NCBI GenBank assembly: GCA_018817425.1
Contig: JAHITX010000015.1
Span: 1-57,859 of the forward strand
DNA: 57,859 nucleotides
Source: Pseudomonadota bacterium
GTDB taxonomy: Bacteria > Desulfobacterota > Desulfobacteria > Desulfobacterales > RPRI01
Direction: 5' to 3'
Below the pieces are notes generated by a model. That model had not been told where the DNA came from. It searched no databases and saw only the letters and a list, made by a program, of their open reading frames with translations. Of the stretch, positions 19,411 to 28,423 are shown piece by piece. How positions within the stretch are numbered: the first letter of the stretch is position 1; each line of letters starts with the position of its first letter. A program made the translations under genes and the position numbers.

Positions 19411-20162
19411 TAATATCAAGTATTAAAGAATTAATGAATAATTATGAAGATGTCGGATCTGGAGATGTATTTAACGGAATAATCGGCTCCGACAGGATTA
19501 AGCAGGTTTTGATGATCGATCTTATTGAAAGAGGTGTGCTTTGTGTTCCTTCTCCTCTTTCGCAGACCATAAGCGGTTCTAAAGTTGTACAGGCTCTTTT
19601 TTTGAATAAGTGGATGGTCCCTCATACTCGTGCCATTTTAAGAAGAAGGGATCTTATAGACGCTGTCAGCTGTTACAACAGGCATAAAATAGACGTTGTT
19701 GTTACGAAAGAAGACCGCATGCACTGCGGATTTGGCATAAGGAAATGGGATTCGGTTGAGACTCTTTACAGCTTTATGTCAATGTCGGACTCATCTTATC
19801 CTTTTATATTGCAGCCATTGATAGAAGATTTTACGGATATTCGAGTGATAATTGCCGAAGATTATATTGAATCGTATACAAGATATAATCCGGATAATTT
19901 CAGGATGAATATGGCCGCAGGCGGATCAAGCACCCCCTTTACCCTTGACGAAGAAAAGAGGATTTTCTGTAAAACCGTTATGCAGCGGGGCAAGTTTCCT
20001 TTTGCACACATAGACATTATGGTAACTGCCGACAACAAATGTTATCTTTCCGAAATATCATTAGGCGGTGGTTTAAAAGGAGCTATTATCAACAGAGAAG
20101 AGCTTGATGCAAAAAAAAAGGCGATTGCAGATAAGATAATAAAAGAAAAGAGCATCGTTTAG
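19407..20162 (+). CDS. RimK-like ATP-grasp protein, substrate unknown
   Basis: A 251-aa protein with features of the RimK/glutathione synthetase branch of ATP-grasp enzymes: an N-terminal region with NKWMVPHTRAILRRRDLIDA, an ATP-binding core FILQPLIEDFTDIRVIIAED followed by YIESYTRYN, the segment MAAGGSSTPFTL, and a C-terminal metal site FAHIDIMVTADNKCYLSEIS. The usual 'EVN' metal-binding triad reads EIS, so the Asn ligand is replaced and activity is uncertain. GTG 19407 overlaps the ddl stop by 4 nt and is preceded by AAAGGTGG, so the two are probably translated together. It could be an amino acid or peptide ligase linked to cell-wall metabolism; that is inference. Confidence 0.65.
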   Translation: MIISSIKELMNNYEDVGSGDVFNGIIGSDRIKQVLMIDLIERGVLCVPSPLSQTISGSKVVQALFLNKWMVPHTRAILRRRDLIDAVSCYNRHKIDVVVTKEDRMHCGFGIRKWDSVETLYSFMSMSDSSYPFILQPLIEDFTDIRVIIAEDYIESYTRYNPDNFRMNMAAGGSSTPFTLDEEKRIFCKTVMQRGKFPFAHIDIMVTADNKCYLSEISLGGGLKGAIINREELDAKKKAIADKIIKEKSIV

Positions 20163-20200
20163 ATCAGGTGTTACTTGAAAAAATCTTTAGCGGAGGTTTT

Positions 20201-21970
20201 ATGAAAATACTGGTAATCGGAAGCGGAGGAAGAGAACATGCGCTTGCATGGAAAATAGCACAAAGCCCAAAAGTAAAAAAAATCTTTTGCGCGCCGGGAA
20301 ATGCGGGTATTGCAAATATTGCCGAATGTATTCCTATTAGTTCCGATGATATAACCAGTCTTTTGGAATTTGCTAAAAAGGAAAAAATCGCACTTACAAT
20401 TGTCGGACCGGAGGCTCCTCTATCAAATGGAATAACAGACTTGTTTGAAAAAGCCGGGTTGAAAATTTTCGGATCTTCCATGAGAGCTTCCGAACTGGAA
20501 TATAGCAAATGTTTTTCCAAAGAGCTGATGATAAAATATAAGATACCAACAGCTGCCGGTCAAATATTTTCAAATTATAAAAAAGCTGTAAGCTATATCC
20601 GCAAAACCAAAACTCCATGTGTTGTCAAGGCAGACGGACTTGCCGCCGGAAAGGGAGTCATCATATGCTCAACTGAAAAGCAGGCGATAGAAGCACTTGA
20701 CGATATAATGATAAAACGCTCTTTCGGCAATGCTGGCAAAAGAGTTGTTATAGAAGAACTGCTTGCAGGAGAAGAAGCCTCGTTTCTTGCATTTACGGAT
20801 GGGAAAACCGTTCTTCCTCTGCCGTCTTCACAGGATCACAAACCGATTTTTGATAAAGATAAAGGCCCGAATACTGGCGGTATGGGGGCTTATTCGCCTG
20901 CCCCGGTTGTTGATAAATATATTCATAAAAAAATCATGGAAGAGGTAATGATCCCCACTGTCCGGGCTATGGCTGCCGAGGGCAGACCCTACAAAGGTAT
21001 TTTATATGCCGGACTTATGATTGATAAAGACAAAATCAGGGTTCTAGAGTTTAATTGCAGGTTTGGTGATCCCGAAGCCCAGGCTCTTTTAATTCGTATA
21101 AAAAGCGACTTAATTGAGATAATGGAGGCTGTAATAGAAGAAAGGCTTAATAATTGTACTATAGAAATTGATGATAGGGTATCAGTTTGTGTTGTGATGG
21201 CCTCAGGCGGTTATCCGGGCGCTTACAAAAAGGGGATCACTATAAATGGGCTTGAAGATGCAGCACGGATAAAAGATTCTATTGTATTTCATGCAGGCAC
21301 TGCTATAAAAGCCGGTTCTGTGGTTGCAAATGGCGGGCGGGTTTTAGGCGTTACAGCGCTTGGCGATACCGTATCTGCTGCAATTGATAAAGCATACCGG
21401 GCTGTACTGAAAATCAACTGGAATGGTGTTCAGTTTAGAACAGATATAGGGCAAAAGGCTGTAAAACGGCTTAAAGCACATCCTTTGGTTTCGGTTATAA
21501 TGGGAAGTGATTCAGATTATTCAGTGATGGAAGAAACAGTTGCCATATTGAAAAAATTCGATATCACCTTTGAAATCACTGTAGCATCAGCCCACAGAAC
21601 TCCGGAAAAAGCAGCCAGGCTTGCTTTGAGCGCAAGAGAGCGTGGAGTAAAAGTAATAATTGCCGGTGCCGGCCATGCGGCACATCTTGCAGGAGTACTT
21701 GCAGCACATACTTCTCTTCCGGTGATTGGGGTTCCTATAGATTCGTCGTGTCTTTCAGGACTTGATTCCTTGTTGTCTACCGTTCAGATGCCACCAGGTG
21801 TGCCTGTGGCTACTGTTGCTATAGGTAAATCAGGGGCAAGAAATGCAGGAATACTGGCTGCCCAGATTCTTGCGCTTTCAGATCCGGCGCTTTGTACCAT
21901 GCTTGATGAATTTAAAAAAGATATGGCAGCTCAGGTTGAAAAGAAAGCAAAAAAACTTGAATTATTTTGA
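20201..21970 (+). CDS. purD: PurD-PurE fusion: GAR synthetase plus N5-CAIR mutase
   Basis: Two purine-synthesis enzymes in one 589-aa chain. Residues 1-425 are phosphoribosylamine--glycine ligase (MKILVIGSGGREHALAWKIA, VKADGLAAGKGVIICST, KGPNTGGMGAYSP, LEFNCRFGDPEAQALL). Residues 430-589 are N5-carboxyaminoimidazole ribonucleotide mutase (SVIMGSDSDYSVMEET, TVASAHRTPEKAARL, IIAGAGHAAHLAGVLAAHTS), i.e. class I PurE. The steps are not consecutive (2 and 6b of the pathway), so the fusion probably ensures co-expression rather than channelling. The start at ATG 20201 has GGAGG 4 nt upstream; the open frame extends 33 nt further without support. The next gene overlaps or abuts the 3' end. Confidence 0.93.
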   Translation: MKILVIGSGGREHALAWKIAQSPKVKKIFCAPGNAGIANIAECIPISSDDITSLLEFAKKEKIALTIVGPEAPLSNGITDLFEKAGLKIFGSSMRASELEYSKCFSKELMIKYKIPTAAGQIFSNYKKAVSYIRKTKTPCVVKADGLAAGKGVIICSTEKQAIEALDDIMIKRSFGNAGKRVVIEELLAGEEASFLAFTDGKTVLPLPSSQDHKPIFDKDKGPNTGGMGAYSPAPVVDKYIHKKIMEEVMIPTVRAMAAEGRPYKGILYAGLMIDKDKIRVLEFNCRFGDPEAQALLIRIKSDLIEIMEAVIEERLNNCTIEIDDRVSVCVVMASGGYPGAYKKGITINGLEDAARIKDSIVFHAGTAIKAGSVVANGGRVLGVTALGDTVSAAIDKAYRAVLKINWNGVQFRTDIGQKAVKRLKAHPLVSVIMGSDSDYSVMEETVAILKKFDITFEITVASAHRTPEKAARLALSARERGVKVIIAGAGHAAHLAGVLAAHTSLPVIGVPIDSSCLSGLDSLLSTVQMPPGVPVATVAIGKSGARNAGILAAQILALSDPALCTMLDEFKKDMAAQVEKKAKKLELF

Positions 21971-23174
21971 TAAAATTATAAAAATAGACCCGGATAAACC
22001 TGATCCGGAATTAATTAAAAAATCGGCATCGGTTATAAGAAGCGGTGGAGTAGTAGTATTTCCTGCCAGATGTCTTTACGGTCTTGCTGTTGATGCTTAT
22101 AATGAAACAGCGGTTGAGAGGGTTTTTGAAATAAAGGGCCGTACGGAGAAAAAACCATTATTGGTCCTTGCGGACAGCCATCTGATGATATCCTGCGTTG
22201 TAAAAAATATTACTCCAATGGCTCAAAAGATCATGAAAAGCTTCTGGCCCGGATTAATTACTGTCATACTCGAGGCCAATACCAGTCTTCCGGCAAACCT
22301 TACTGCAGGAAGCGGTAAAATAGGTATCAGAAAACCGGGTCATCCTGTTGCTATGGCTCTGGTAAAAGCTGTAGGAGCACCGATAACCGGAACAAGCGCA
22401 AATATGTCGGGAGCCTCCGGCTGTTTTAGTATCCGGGATTTAGATCCTGAAATAGCTGAAAAAGCTGATCTTATAATTGACGCCGGAACGCTTAAGGGTG
22501 GTATAGGCTCAACAGTAGTTGATGTAACGGGAGAGCTTCCGGTTATTGTAAGAGAAGGCGAAGTATCCCGGGATGAAATATTGACGGCTATAGGAGTTTC
22601 ATACCCCGCCACTTGTGCTATAAATAAAGTTGGAGTAAAAGTGTCGGCAATATTTAACGACAGTAAACTGATTTACAAAGGCAGGGTATTTAGCTTTTAT
22701 TCAGACAATGTTACCCTGCCAAACGGACTTACGACAAACATTGATATAATCCGCCATCCCGGTGCATCTGCTATAGTACCCTTAACGGCTGAAAACGAGA
22801 TAATATTGATCAAACAATACCGCTATGCAGCCGGAGACTTTATATGGGAAATCCCGGCCGGTGTTTTGGAACCTGATGAAACGCCGCTTGAATGCGCAAA
22901 AAGAGAACTTATCGAAGAAACCGGTTATAGTTCGAACAAAATGGAAAAATTAATCGAAATTTTACCTGTTCCCGGTTATTCTGACGAACGCATACATATC
23001 TTTCTTGCCACAGATCTTGTTGAATCAAAGCAAAATCTTGATAAGGATGAAATACTAAAAGTACACAAATTAAAATTAGATGATGTTATGGATATGATAT
23101 CAAAAGGTGAGATTACAGACAGCAAAACAATATCAGGGCTTTGTCTTGCATTACGTTTTATGGTTCAAAGATAG
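21957..23174 (+). CDS. Sua5/YrdC L-threonylcarbamoyladenylate synthase fused to a NUDIX hydrolase
   Basis: Residues about 10-215 are a YrdC/Sua5 domain (VIRSGGVVVFPARCLYGLAV, IKGRTEKKPLLVLAD, FWPGLITVILEA, ITGTSANMSGASG, GSTVVDVTG), which makes threonylcarbamoyl-AMP for t6A37 of tRNA. Residues about 240-405 are a NUDIX domain of the ADP-sugar pyrophosphatase type with a complete Nudix box (G-x5-E-x7-RELIEETG in GVLEPDETPLECAKRELIEE) preceded by IKQYRYAAGDFIWEIPAGV. TTG 21957 is chosen as the last usable start before the Sua5 domain. The frame is open to 21843 inside purE, so the start is uncertain. tRNA-Leu follows 62 nt downstream. Confidence 0.85.
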   Translation: MNYFDKIIKIDPDKPDPELIKKSASVIRSGGVVVFPARCLYGLAVDAYNETAVERVFEIKGRTEKKPLLVLADSHLMISCVVKNITPMAQKIMKSFWPGLITVILEANTSLPANLTAGSGKIGIRKPGHPVAMALVKAVGAPITGTSANMSGASGCFSIRDLDPEIAEKADLIIDAGTLKGGIGSTVVDVTGELPVIVREGEVSRDEILTAIGVSYPATCAINKVGVKVSAIFNDSKLIYKGRVFSFYSDNVTLPNGLTTNIDIIRHPGASAIVPLTAENEIILIKQYRYAAGDFIWEIPAGVLEPDETPLECAKRELIEETGYSSNKMEKLIEILPVPGYSDERIHIFLATDLVESKQNLDKDEILKVHKLKLDDVMDMISKGEITDSKTISGLCLALRFMVQR

Positions 23175-23236
23175 AATAATAAAAAGCCTAAACTTGTTGA
23201 CAATATCGTGAAATATTGATTATAAACCCAAAACGT

Positions 23237-23323
23237 GCCGGAGTGGTGAAACTGGTAGACGCAGAGGACTCAAAATCCTCCGAGGGCAACTTCGTGTCGG
23301 TTCAATTCCGACCTCCGGCACCA
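23237..23323 (+). tRNA. tRNA-Leu(CAA)
   Basis: A class II tRNA. The acceptor stem GCCGGAG pairs with CTCCGGC and the anticodon arm is GAGGA-CTCAAAA-TCCTC with anticodon CAA. A long variable arm follows, then a T-arm TCGG-TTCAATT-CCGA. Discriminator A and CCA are encoded. Length is 87 nt. Confidence 0.95.
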
Positions 23324-23399
23324 TATTTTATTTAAGTATCTTACAGTTCATAGAACTATCGGCCATTTTTGCTTTGATCCCATGGCCCCAATAAACCCC

Positions 23400-24743
23400 T
23401 TACCTTACTTTCAACCCCTCATCAAGATATCGTATAATTGGGAAAAGGAAGAACTCTATTACCCGCCGTTTGCCTACATTAATCTCAGCAGTAACTGACA
23501 TTCCGGGCTTCAGGGAATATACTGCGCCATTTTTGGTTTTAAGCTCTTTTGCTAAAAGTTTAAAACGAACCGGGTAGCCTCCGATTTCGCTCTTTTTTTC
23601 TTTTTCTTCATTATTATCTTTGCCGGCTTCCAGGCTATACGGGTTGATAGTTTCAACCAAGCCTTCGATTGTGCCGTATTTCTGAAAGTCGAAAGTTTCC
23701 ACTTTAATTACACAGCGCTGCCCCTCATTTACAAAACCAATATCTTTGTTCATAACAACGGCATTAACCACCAAAGGAATGTTTTCGGGTACAAGGCTGA
23801 CTACTGGCTGAGCTGTCGTAACAATACCACCAATTGTTTTCACAGTTAAAATATGGACAATACCATCTACCGGAGATATGATAAACCTTTTTCCCTGCTT
23901 AAATCTTATGCTGCTGACTTCAGCTTCAAGAGTATTTTTATTCTGCATATTTGCTGAAAACTCCGAAAGGAGCTTATCTTCAAAATTACTTTTGAAAGTT
24001 TCTATTTCATCCCTGATCCTGTTAAGCATTATAGCTGTTTGTTCCGATTGACCGGTCTTGACGCCCAAATCTTTCTCCAGATTCATTCTCTCTTTCATTT
24101 TTTCCCGGTATCGATTATCGGCAAGTGCTCCTATCTCTACTAGTGCCTTTTGTCGTTTTTCATCCTCTCTGGTAATCGCAATCAAACCGTTTATATTTTT
24201 CATTTCATTTTTAAGACTATAAAGCGCACTTTGAGTTTCTGCATACTCCTTTTCTTTTTCCTTAAGGGTTGATACGTATATATTTTTCTGAGCCTCATAC
24301 TGGGCAATCTGTGCACTAACGGTTTCTTCCTGCGTTTCATTACTTGCCGGTAAAAAGTCTTTTCCGGTTAAAACTGCATCGATACGCTCCATAGCAAGCT
24401 TTGAAGATTCCAGATTTCTTTCCTTGCCTTCAAGATCGGCAGTATCAACTGATGGATCTATTTCCAGCAGAATGTCGCCCTTTTTTACGTAATCTCCTTC
24501 TTTAATATGAATGGCAGTCACAACTCCTGTTTCCAAAGGCTGCATTACCTTAACATCACCCAGAGGAACAATTTTGCCTTGCGCGGTTACGACCACATCA
24601 ACTTTTACAAAGTACAAACCAAGTATAACAACAACCATTAGTGAGATTATCGTCCAGAGAAAATATGTTCCTATAGGATTAACGGGGCGGTCCTCAATTT
24701 CTGCTATTATGGGTTTAAAATCGTGGTAATCGTTGTTTTTCAC
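23400..24743 (-). CDS. hlyD: type I secretion membrane fusion protein, HlyD family
   Basis: The periplasmic adaptor of a type I secretion system, linking the inner-membrane ABC transporter to the TolC channel. One N-terminal transmembrane helix at about residues 27-46 (TYFLWTIISLMVVVILGLYF) is followed by a biotinyl-lipoyl half-motif (VTAIHIKEGDYVKKGDILLE), a long coiled-coil hairpin (about 75-270), and the second lipoyl half with beta-barrel (ISPVDGIVHILTVKTIGGIV). The C-terminal domain ends near LKPGMSVTAEINVGKRRVIE. Length 447 aa is typical. Its start overlaps the hlyB stop by 4 nt (ATGA). It lies last in the tolC-hlyB-hlyD operon, downstream of the RTX genes it presumably serves. Confidence 0.9.
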   Translation of the reverse strand: MKNNDYHDFKPIIAEIEDRPVNPIGTYFLWTIISLMVVVILGLYFVKVDVVVTAQGKIVPLGDVKVMQPLETGVVTAIHIKEGDYVKKGDILLEIDPSVDTADLEGKERNLESSKLAMERIDAVLTGKDFLPASNETQEETVSAQIAQYEAQKNIYVSTLKEKEKEYAETQSALYSLKNEMKNINGLIAITREDEKRQKALVEIGALADNRYREKMKERMNLEKDLGVKTGQSEQTAIMLNRIRDEIETFKSNFEDKLLSEFSANMQNKNTLEAEVSSIRFKQGKRFIISPVDGIVHILTVKTIGGIVTTAQPVVSLVPENIPLVVNAVVMNKDIGFVNEGQRCVIKVETFDFQKYGTIEGLVETINPYSLEAGKDNNEEKEKKSEIGGYPVRFKLLAKELKTKNGAVYSLKPGMSVTAEINVGKRRVIEFFLFPIIRYLDEGLKVR

Positions 24744-26839
24744 AGGCGGTTTTCCTCCTGTTGTTTATAGAGATAAGCATATAGCCCGTTTTGACGCATC
24801 AGCGATTCCTGATTTCCGGTTTCCACAATCTTTCCCTTGTCTAATACAATAATCAATTCACAATCCCGCATGACCGAAAGCCTGTGAGCAATAAAGATAA
24901 CCGTTCTGCCTTTTCTGATCATGTTCAGATTTTTATGGATAATCCGCTCCGATTCGTAATCCAGAGCGCTTGTTGCCTCGTCAAAAATAAGTATGTTCGG
25001 GTTTGTAATAAGCGCTCTTGCAATGGCAATCCGCTGCTTCTGGCCGCCCGACAAGGATGTTCCACGCTCTTCAACATAGGTATCGTAGCCTGTGGGCATT
25101 TCCGATATAAAATCGTGGGCTCCTGCGGCCCGGGCTGCCTGGATTATACGTTCCATATCCGCATCAGGCGATGCCATAGCTATATTTTCTTTAATTGTTC
25201 CGCTAAACAAAAAACATTCCTGCAATACTATTCCTGTTCTGTACCTTAAAAAAAGCGGATCAAGATGTTTTATATCAACGCCATCAATCAAAATCGAACC
25301 TTCCACAGGCAGATAAAGTCTTTGAATAAGCTTTGCAATCGTACTTTTACCGGAGCCGCTTCGGCCCACAATGCCTACCATCATGCCTGGATTGATATTA
25401 AAATTTATTCGATCAAGTACAAGCGGACCATCTGTTGCATAACGAAAGGATACTTCCTTTGCAGTAATGCCTCCTTTTAGCTGCTTGACCGTAATCGCTC
25501 CGCCCACAACTTCCGGGGGCGTATTTATAATATCCCCGATTCTGTCCAGCGAAAGCTTTGCTTGCTGAAAGTCCTGCCACATCTGAACAAGACGCAGTAT
25601 CGGTCCGCTCAACTGCGATCCGAACATCTGAAAAGCAATAAGCTGACCCACGCTGAGTCTGCCGTCAAAGACCAGGCCAACTCCGAAATAGATTACAGCC
25701 AGTGTCATCGTCTTTTGAAGCATCTGCGAAAGAGTAACTGCGACATTACCCACATTGGAAAGTTTAAATGCCGAGAATATATAATCGCCCAGTTTGTTTT
25801 CCCAGTCCTTTATCATTTTGCCTTCAATCGCCAAAGACTTTATGGTCTGGACGCCGGTGATCGATTCAACCAGAAAAGACTGTGAGGCAGCGCCTTTCTG
25901 GAATTTATCTTCAAGTTTTGCCTTGATCATCGGAGTTGCTATAATGGAGATCAGAGCAATGGCAGCTACAAACGAAAGTACGATTAAAGTCAGATAGACG
26001 CTGTAGATAGCCATGATTACGACAAACAAGACTGAAAAAACGGTATCAAGGAGTACTGTAAGCGATATATTCGTCATAAACTGTCTTAAATTCTCAAGCT
26101 CACGAACCCTGGCTATTATATTTCCAACTTTTCTAACCTCAAAATATCGAAACGGCAAAGATAAAAGGTGCCGGTATACTTTTGCTCCTAGACTTGCATC
26201 GATTTTATTTGCCGTGTGGTATAAAAGATAATTTCGCATTAGGTTTAATATGGTATCGAACAAAAGAATAATCATAAAAGCGCCGGCCACAACTTTTAAA
26301 GTAGTCAAAGCGTGATGGGCAAGTACTTTATCGATGATAACCTGAATAAAAAGCGGGGTAACAAGGCCAAATGTCTGTATAAATAAGGATGAAAGAATAA
26401 CAGCTGAAAAAACGGGCCGGTGCTTGAAAAACTCCTTGAAAAGCCATTTGATATTAAGATAAAATTCGGTTTTGGTAAATCTAGGATATACTACGATTGC
26501 TTCATTGTTCCAGAAAGAATCGAAGTCTTCAGCATTCATCTCCTTCATTTTTTTCTCAACGCAGTCAAAAACGAAAAACTTATCATCTTTTTTGCCCGCA
26601 AGGACATGGTAATTTCCATCCTGTGAAATAATTATAGATGGTGTTGGGTACTTTAAAAGCTCATCGGTGGATTTAAGTTTTTTATACCTTGCACGTATAC
26701 TGTGATCTTTTAGTATCCTCAATATTTCTTCAGGCTTCAGCTCTTCTTCAACAAAATAGCGCCTTTTTACAGCCTGCATATCGATTACTACAGAATGAAT
26801 TTTCGATACTACTTCAATACTTGTAAGCCCGGTTTCCAT
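24740..26839 (-). CDS. hlyB: type I secretion ABC transporter with C39-like domain, HlyB family
   Basis: Inner-membrane exporter ATPase. Residues 1-125 form a C39-peptidase-like domain. The region where the catalytic Cys is expected has none, while the His motif NYHVLAG is kept, so it is a non-cleaving CLD that should bind RTX substrates, as in HlyB. Residues about 140-420 are the six-helix ABC membrane domain. The nucleotide-binding domain has Walker A GRSGSGKST at about 491, signature SLSGGQKQR at about 593 and Walker B ILIFDEATSALD at about 613. ATG 26839 (699 aa) lies 26 nt inside the end of the TolC gene; the open frame continues to 26917 without support. All energy-coupling motifs are intact. 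Confidence 0.92.
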   Translation of the reverse strand: METGLTSIEVVSKIHSVVIDMQAVKRRYFVEEELKPEEILRILKDHSIRARYKKLKSTDELLKYPTPSIIISQDGNYHVLAGKKDDKFFVFDCVEKKMKEMNAEDFDSFWNNEAIVVYPRFTKTEFYLNIKWLFKEFFKHRPVFSAVILSSLFIQTFGLVTPLFIQVIIDKVLAHHALTTLKVVAGAFMIILLFDTILNLMRNYLLYHTANKIDASLGAKVYRHLLSLPFRYFEVRKVGNIIARVRELENLRQFMTNISLTVLLDTVFSVLFVVIMAIYSVYLTLIVLSFVAAIALISIIATPMIKAKLEDKFQKGAASQSFLVESITGVQTIKSLAIEGKMIKDWENKLGDYIFSAFKLSNVGNVAVTLSQMLQKTMTLAVIYFGVGLVFDGRLSVGQLIAFQMFGSQLSGPILRLVQMWQDFQQAKLSLDRIGDIINTPPEVVGGAITVKQLKGGITAKEVSFRYATDGPLVLDRINFNINPGMMVGIVGRSGSGKSTIAKLIQRLYLPVEGSILIDGVDIKHLDPLFLRYRTGIVLQECFLFSGTIKENIAMASPDADMERIIQAARAAGAHDFISEMPTGYDTYVEERGTSLSGGQKQRIAIARALITNPNILIFDEATSALDYESERIIHKNLNMIRKGRTVIFIAHRLSVMRDCELIIVLDKGKIVETGNQESLMRQNGLYAYLYKQQEENRL

Positions 26840-28202
26840 AATACTCACTAATAAATTGTTTATAATCCGTTTCCAGTGCAAGCCGCTTTTCATATATGGC
26901 AACAGCATGTTGTGCAATCTTCAAATCACGCAAAACTGCAAGAGCATCTTTTTCCACTTCCATGATATCTATCATGCTTCTTTCCCCAAAACCGTTTGCC
27001 ATTTTAGTGATATCTAAAATTTTACTATACCTGTCATATAGTTTCTTGTAATGCTCCAGGGATTTTGACAGTTCTACATACCCGGCATACAGCGTTTTGA
27101 TATCCCGGCCCTTTTCCTCAATAACCGCTTTAATGGTTTCTTCCTGTCTTCTTAGTTCAAAAATGCTTTTCTTGCGCTCCCAGTTTCTCACACCACCGTC
27201 AAAAAGTGGAAGGCTAATCAGGATTCCTGCCGAATATGAAGTTTCCCGGATATCCCGCATAGAGCCTTCAAGATTATCCGGGTCGTTGCCATAATAGTCA
27301 TAGCGCCCGTAAAGTGAAATATCAGGCAAGTAATTGTTCGCATCTGCTTTCTCTTTAAGTCTTAAGGCTTCAAGCTCAACCATGCGTGCCTTGTATTCCG
27401 GTGTATTTTCAATAAGCTTAGTAAATGATACAATCTGCATTCTGCTATCAGAAGCCAGTAATTCAAATTCCAGTTCATTACTGTAATCCATACCAATATA
27501 GCTTCTCAAACGCTCAAGATTCTCATTTAGTTCCTTCTTCAGAGAAGATATTTGCCGTTTTGTATCAGCAATTTCCGCTTCCGCCTTCAGGACATCTTCG
27601 TAAGCTGTCTGACCACCGGCAAAGGCATTTTCCTTTAAGTTCAGAATACTTTGCAAAAGCTTTAAGGTCTTTTCAGCATAACCTATTTTGATCTTTCCTT
27701 CAGCTGCTGCACTATAAGCATCAGTCAGCTCTAAAAGCAGCTTTTTGGTTTCTATATCGCAATCATAATAACTCGCATCTTTTAATTTTTCATAATAACC
27801 AACTTCAAATCTCTTTTTGTACCAATGCGAAAGATAGTACTGACCCCACAGGTACATGCTTGATCTCCATGCGTTTGTTTCACCGCCGATTATTTCGTTT
27901 GAGATGGATTTGATTCCCTGATTATTATTCTTATCGAGATTTTCGTATTTTTCAAAGCGGCTGTTTGCAGTAATTTCCGGATACAAGCCTGCAAAGTTCT
28001 GGCGGTATGTTGCGTTCGAAATATTAATTTCTTCAATCTTAACTCTGATACGTGCAGAATTGTTCAAGGTATTTTTAACGGCATCATGATAGGTAAGCAT
28101 TTCTGCTCTTGATAAGGAAATATTTGATATAATCAGCAGCAAAGCCGGTAGTAAATAACGAACAAAAAAAAAGACCTTTAAAGGACGAGCGAATTTGACC
28201 AA
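26814..28202 (-). CDS. tolC: outer membrane efflux protein, TolC family
   Basis: The outer-membrane channel of the secretion system. A signal peptide is visible (LLPALLLIISNISLSRA, residues about 17-33). The mature protein has the duplicated coiled-coil pattern of the OEP family, including QNFAGLYPEITANSRFEKYE in the first half and SYSAGILISLPLFDGGVRNW in the second; 'PLFDGG' is a typical OEP motif. Length 462 aa is normal. The start codon appears to be TTG at 28202, preceded by GGGGGA at good spacing. It overlaps hlyB by 26 nt, so the three secretion genes form one operon. The upstream region is the REP array, with no obvious sigma-70 promoter. Confidence 0.88.
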   Translation of the reverse strand: MVKFARPLKVFFFVRYLLPALLLIISNISLSRAEMLTYHDAVKNTLNNSARIRVKIEEINISNATYRQNFAGLYPEITANSRFEKYENLDKNNNQGIKSISNEIIGGETNAWRSSMYLWGQYYLSHWYKKRFEVGYYEKLKDASYYDCDIETKKLLLELTDAYSAAAEGKIKIGYAEKTLKLLQSILNLKENAFAGGQTAYEDVLKAEAEIADTKRQISSLKKELNENLERLRSYIGMDYSNELEFELLASDSRMQIVSFTKLIENTPEYKARMVELEALRLKEKADANNYLPDISLYGRYDYYGNDPDNLEGSMRDIRETSYSAGILISLPLFDGGVRNWERKKSIFELRRQEETIKAVIEEKGRDIKTLYAGYVELSKSLEHYKKLYDRYSKILDITKMANGFGERSMIDIMEVEKDALAVLRDLKIAQHAVAIYEKRLALETDYKQFISEYYGNRAYKY

Positions 28203-28232
28203 TTATTTCCCCCACAACCCAAATATCAAAAA

Positions 28233-28414
28233 GTAGGGCAGCATTTCACATGCCGCCACGATATGGCACAATATATTGTTTAAACTTCATCTTTCGTTAC
28301 GCCACAAACATCATTCGGCGGGGTATAAAACCCCGCCCTACGTTTCATTCTCCCGTAGGGCGGGGTTTTATACCCCGCCAATCCCACCTGTAGGGCGGTA
28401 TTTTATATGCCGCC
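28233..28414. repeat. REP/BIME cluster, downstream of the RAYT gene
   Basis: Four REP units lie at 28233-28257 (+), 28317-28341 (-), 28355-28379 (+) and 28390-28414 (+). Each is a 5' GTAG foot followed by a hairpin, either GGCGGGG...CCCCGCC or GGCGG...CCGCC. The 28317 and 28355 units are head-to-head inverted copies separated by 13 nt, a classical BIME layout. The hairpins may also act as terminators or mRNA 3' stabilisers between the RTX and tolC transcripts. Confidence 0.85.
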
Positions 28415-28423
28415 ACGCATATC

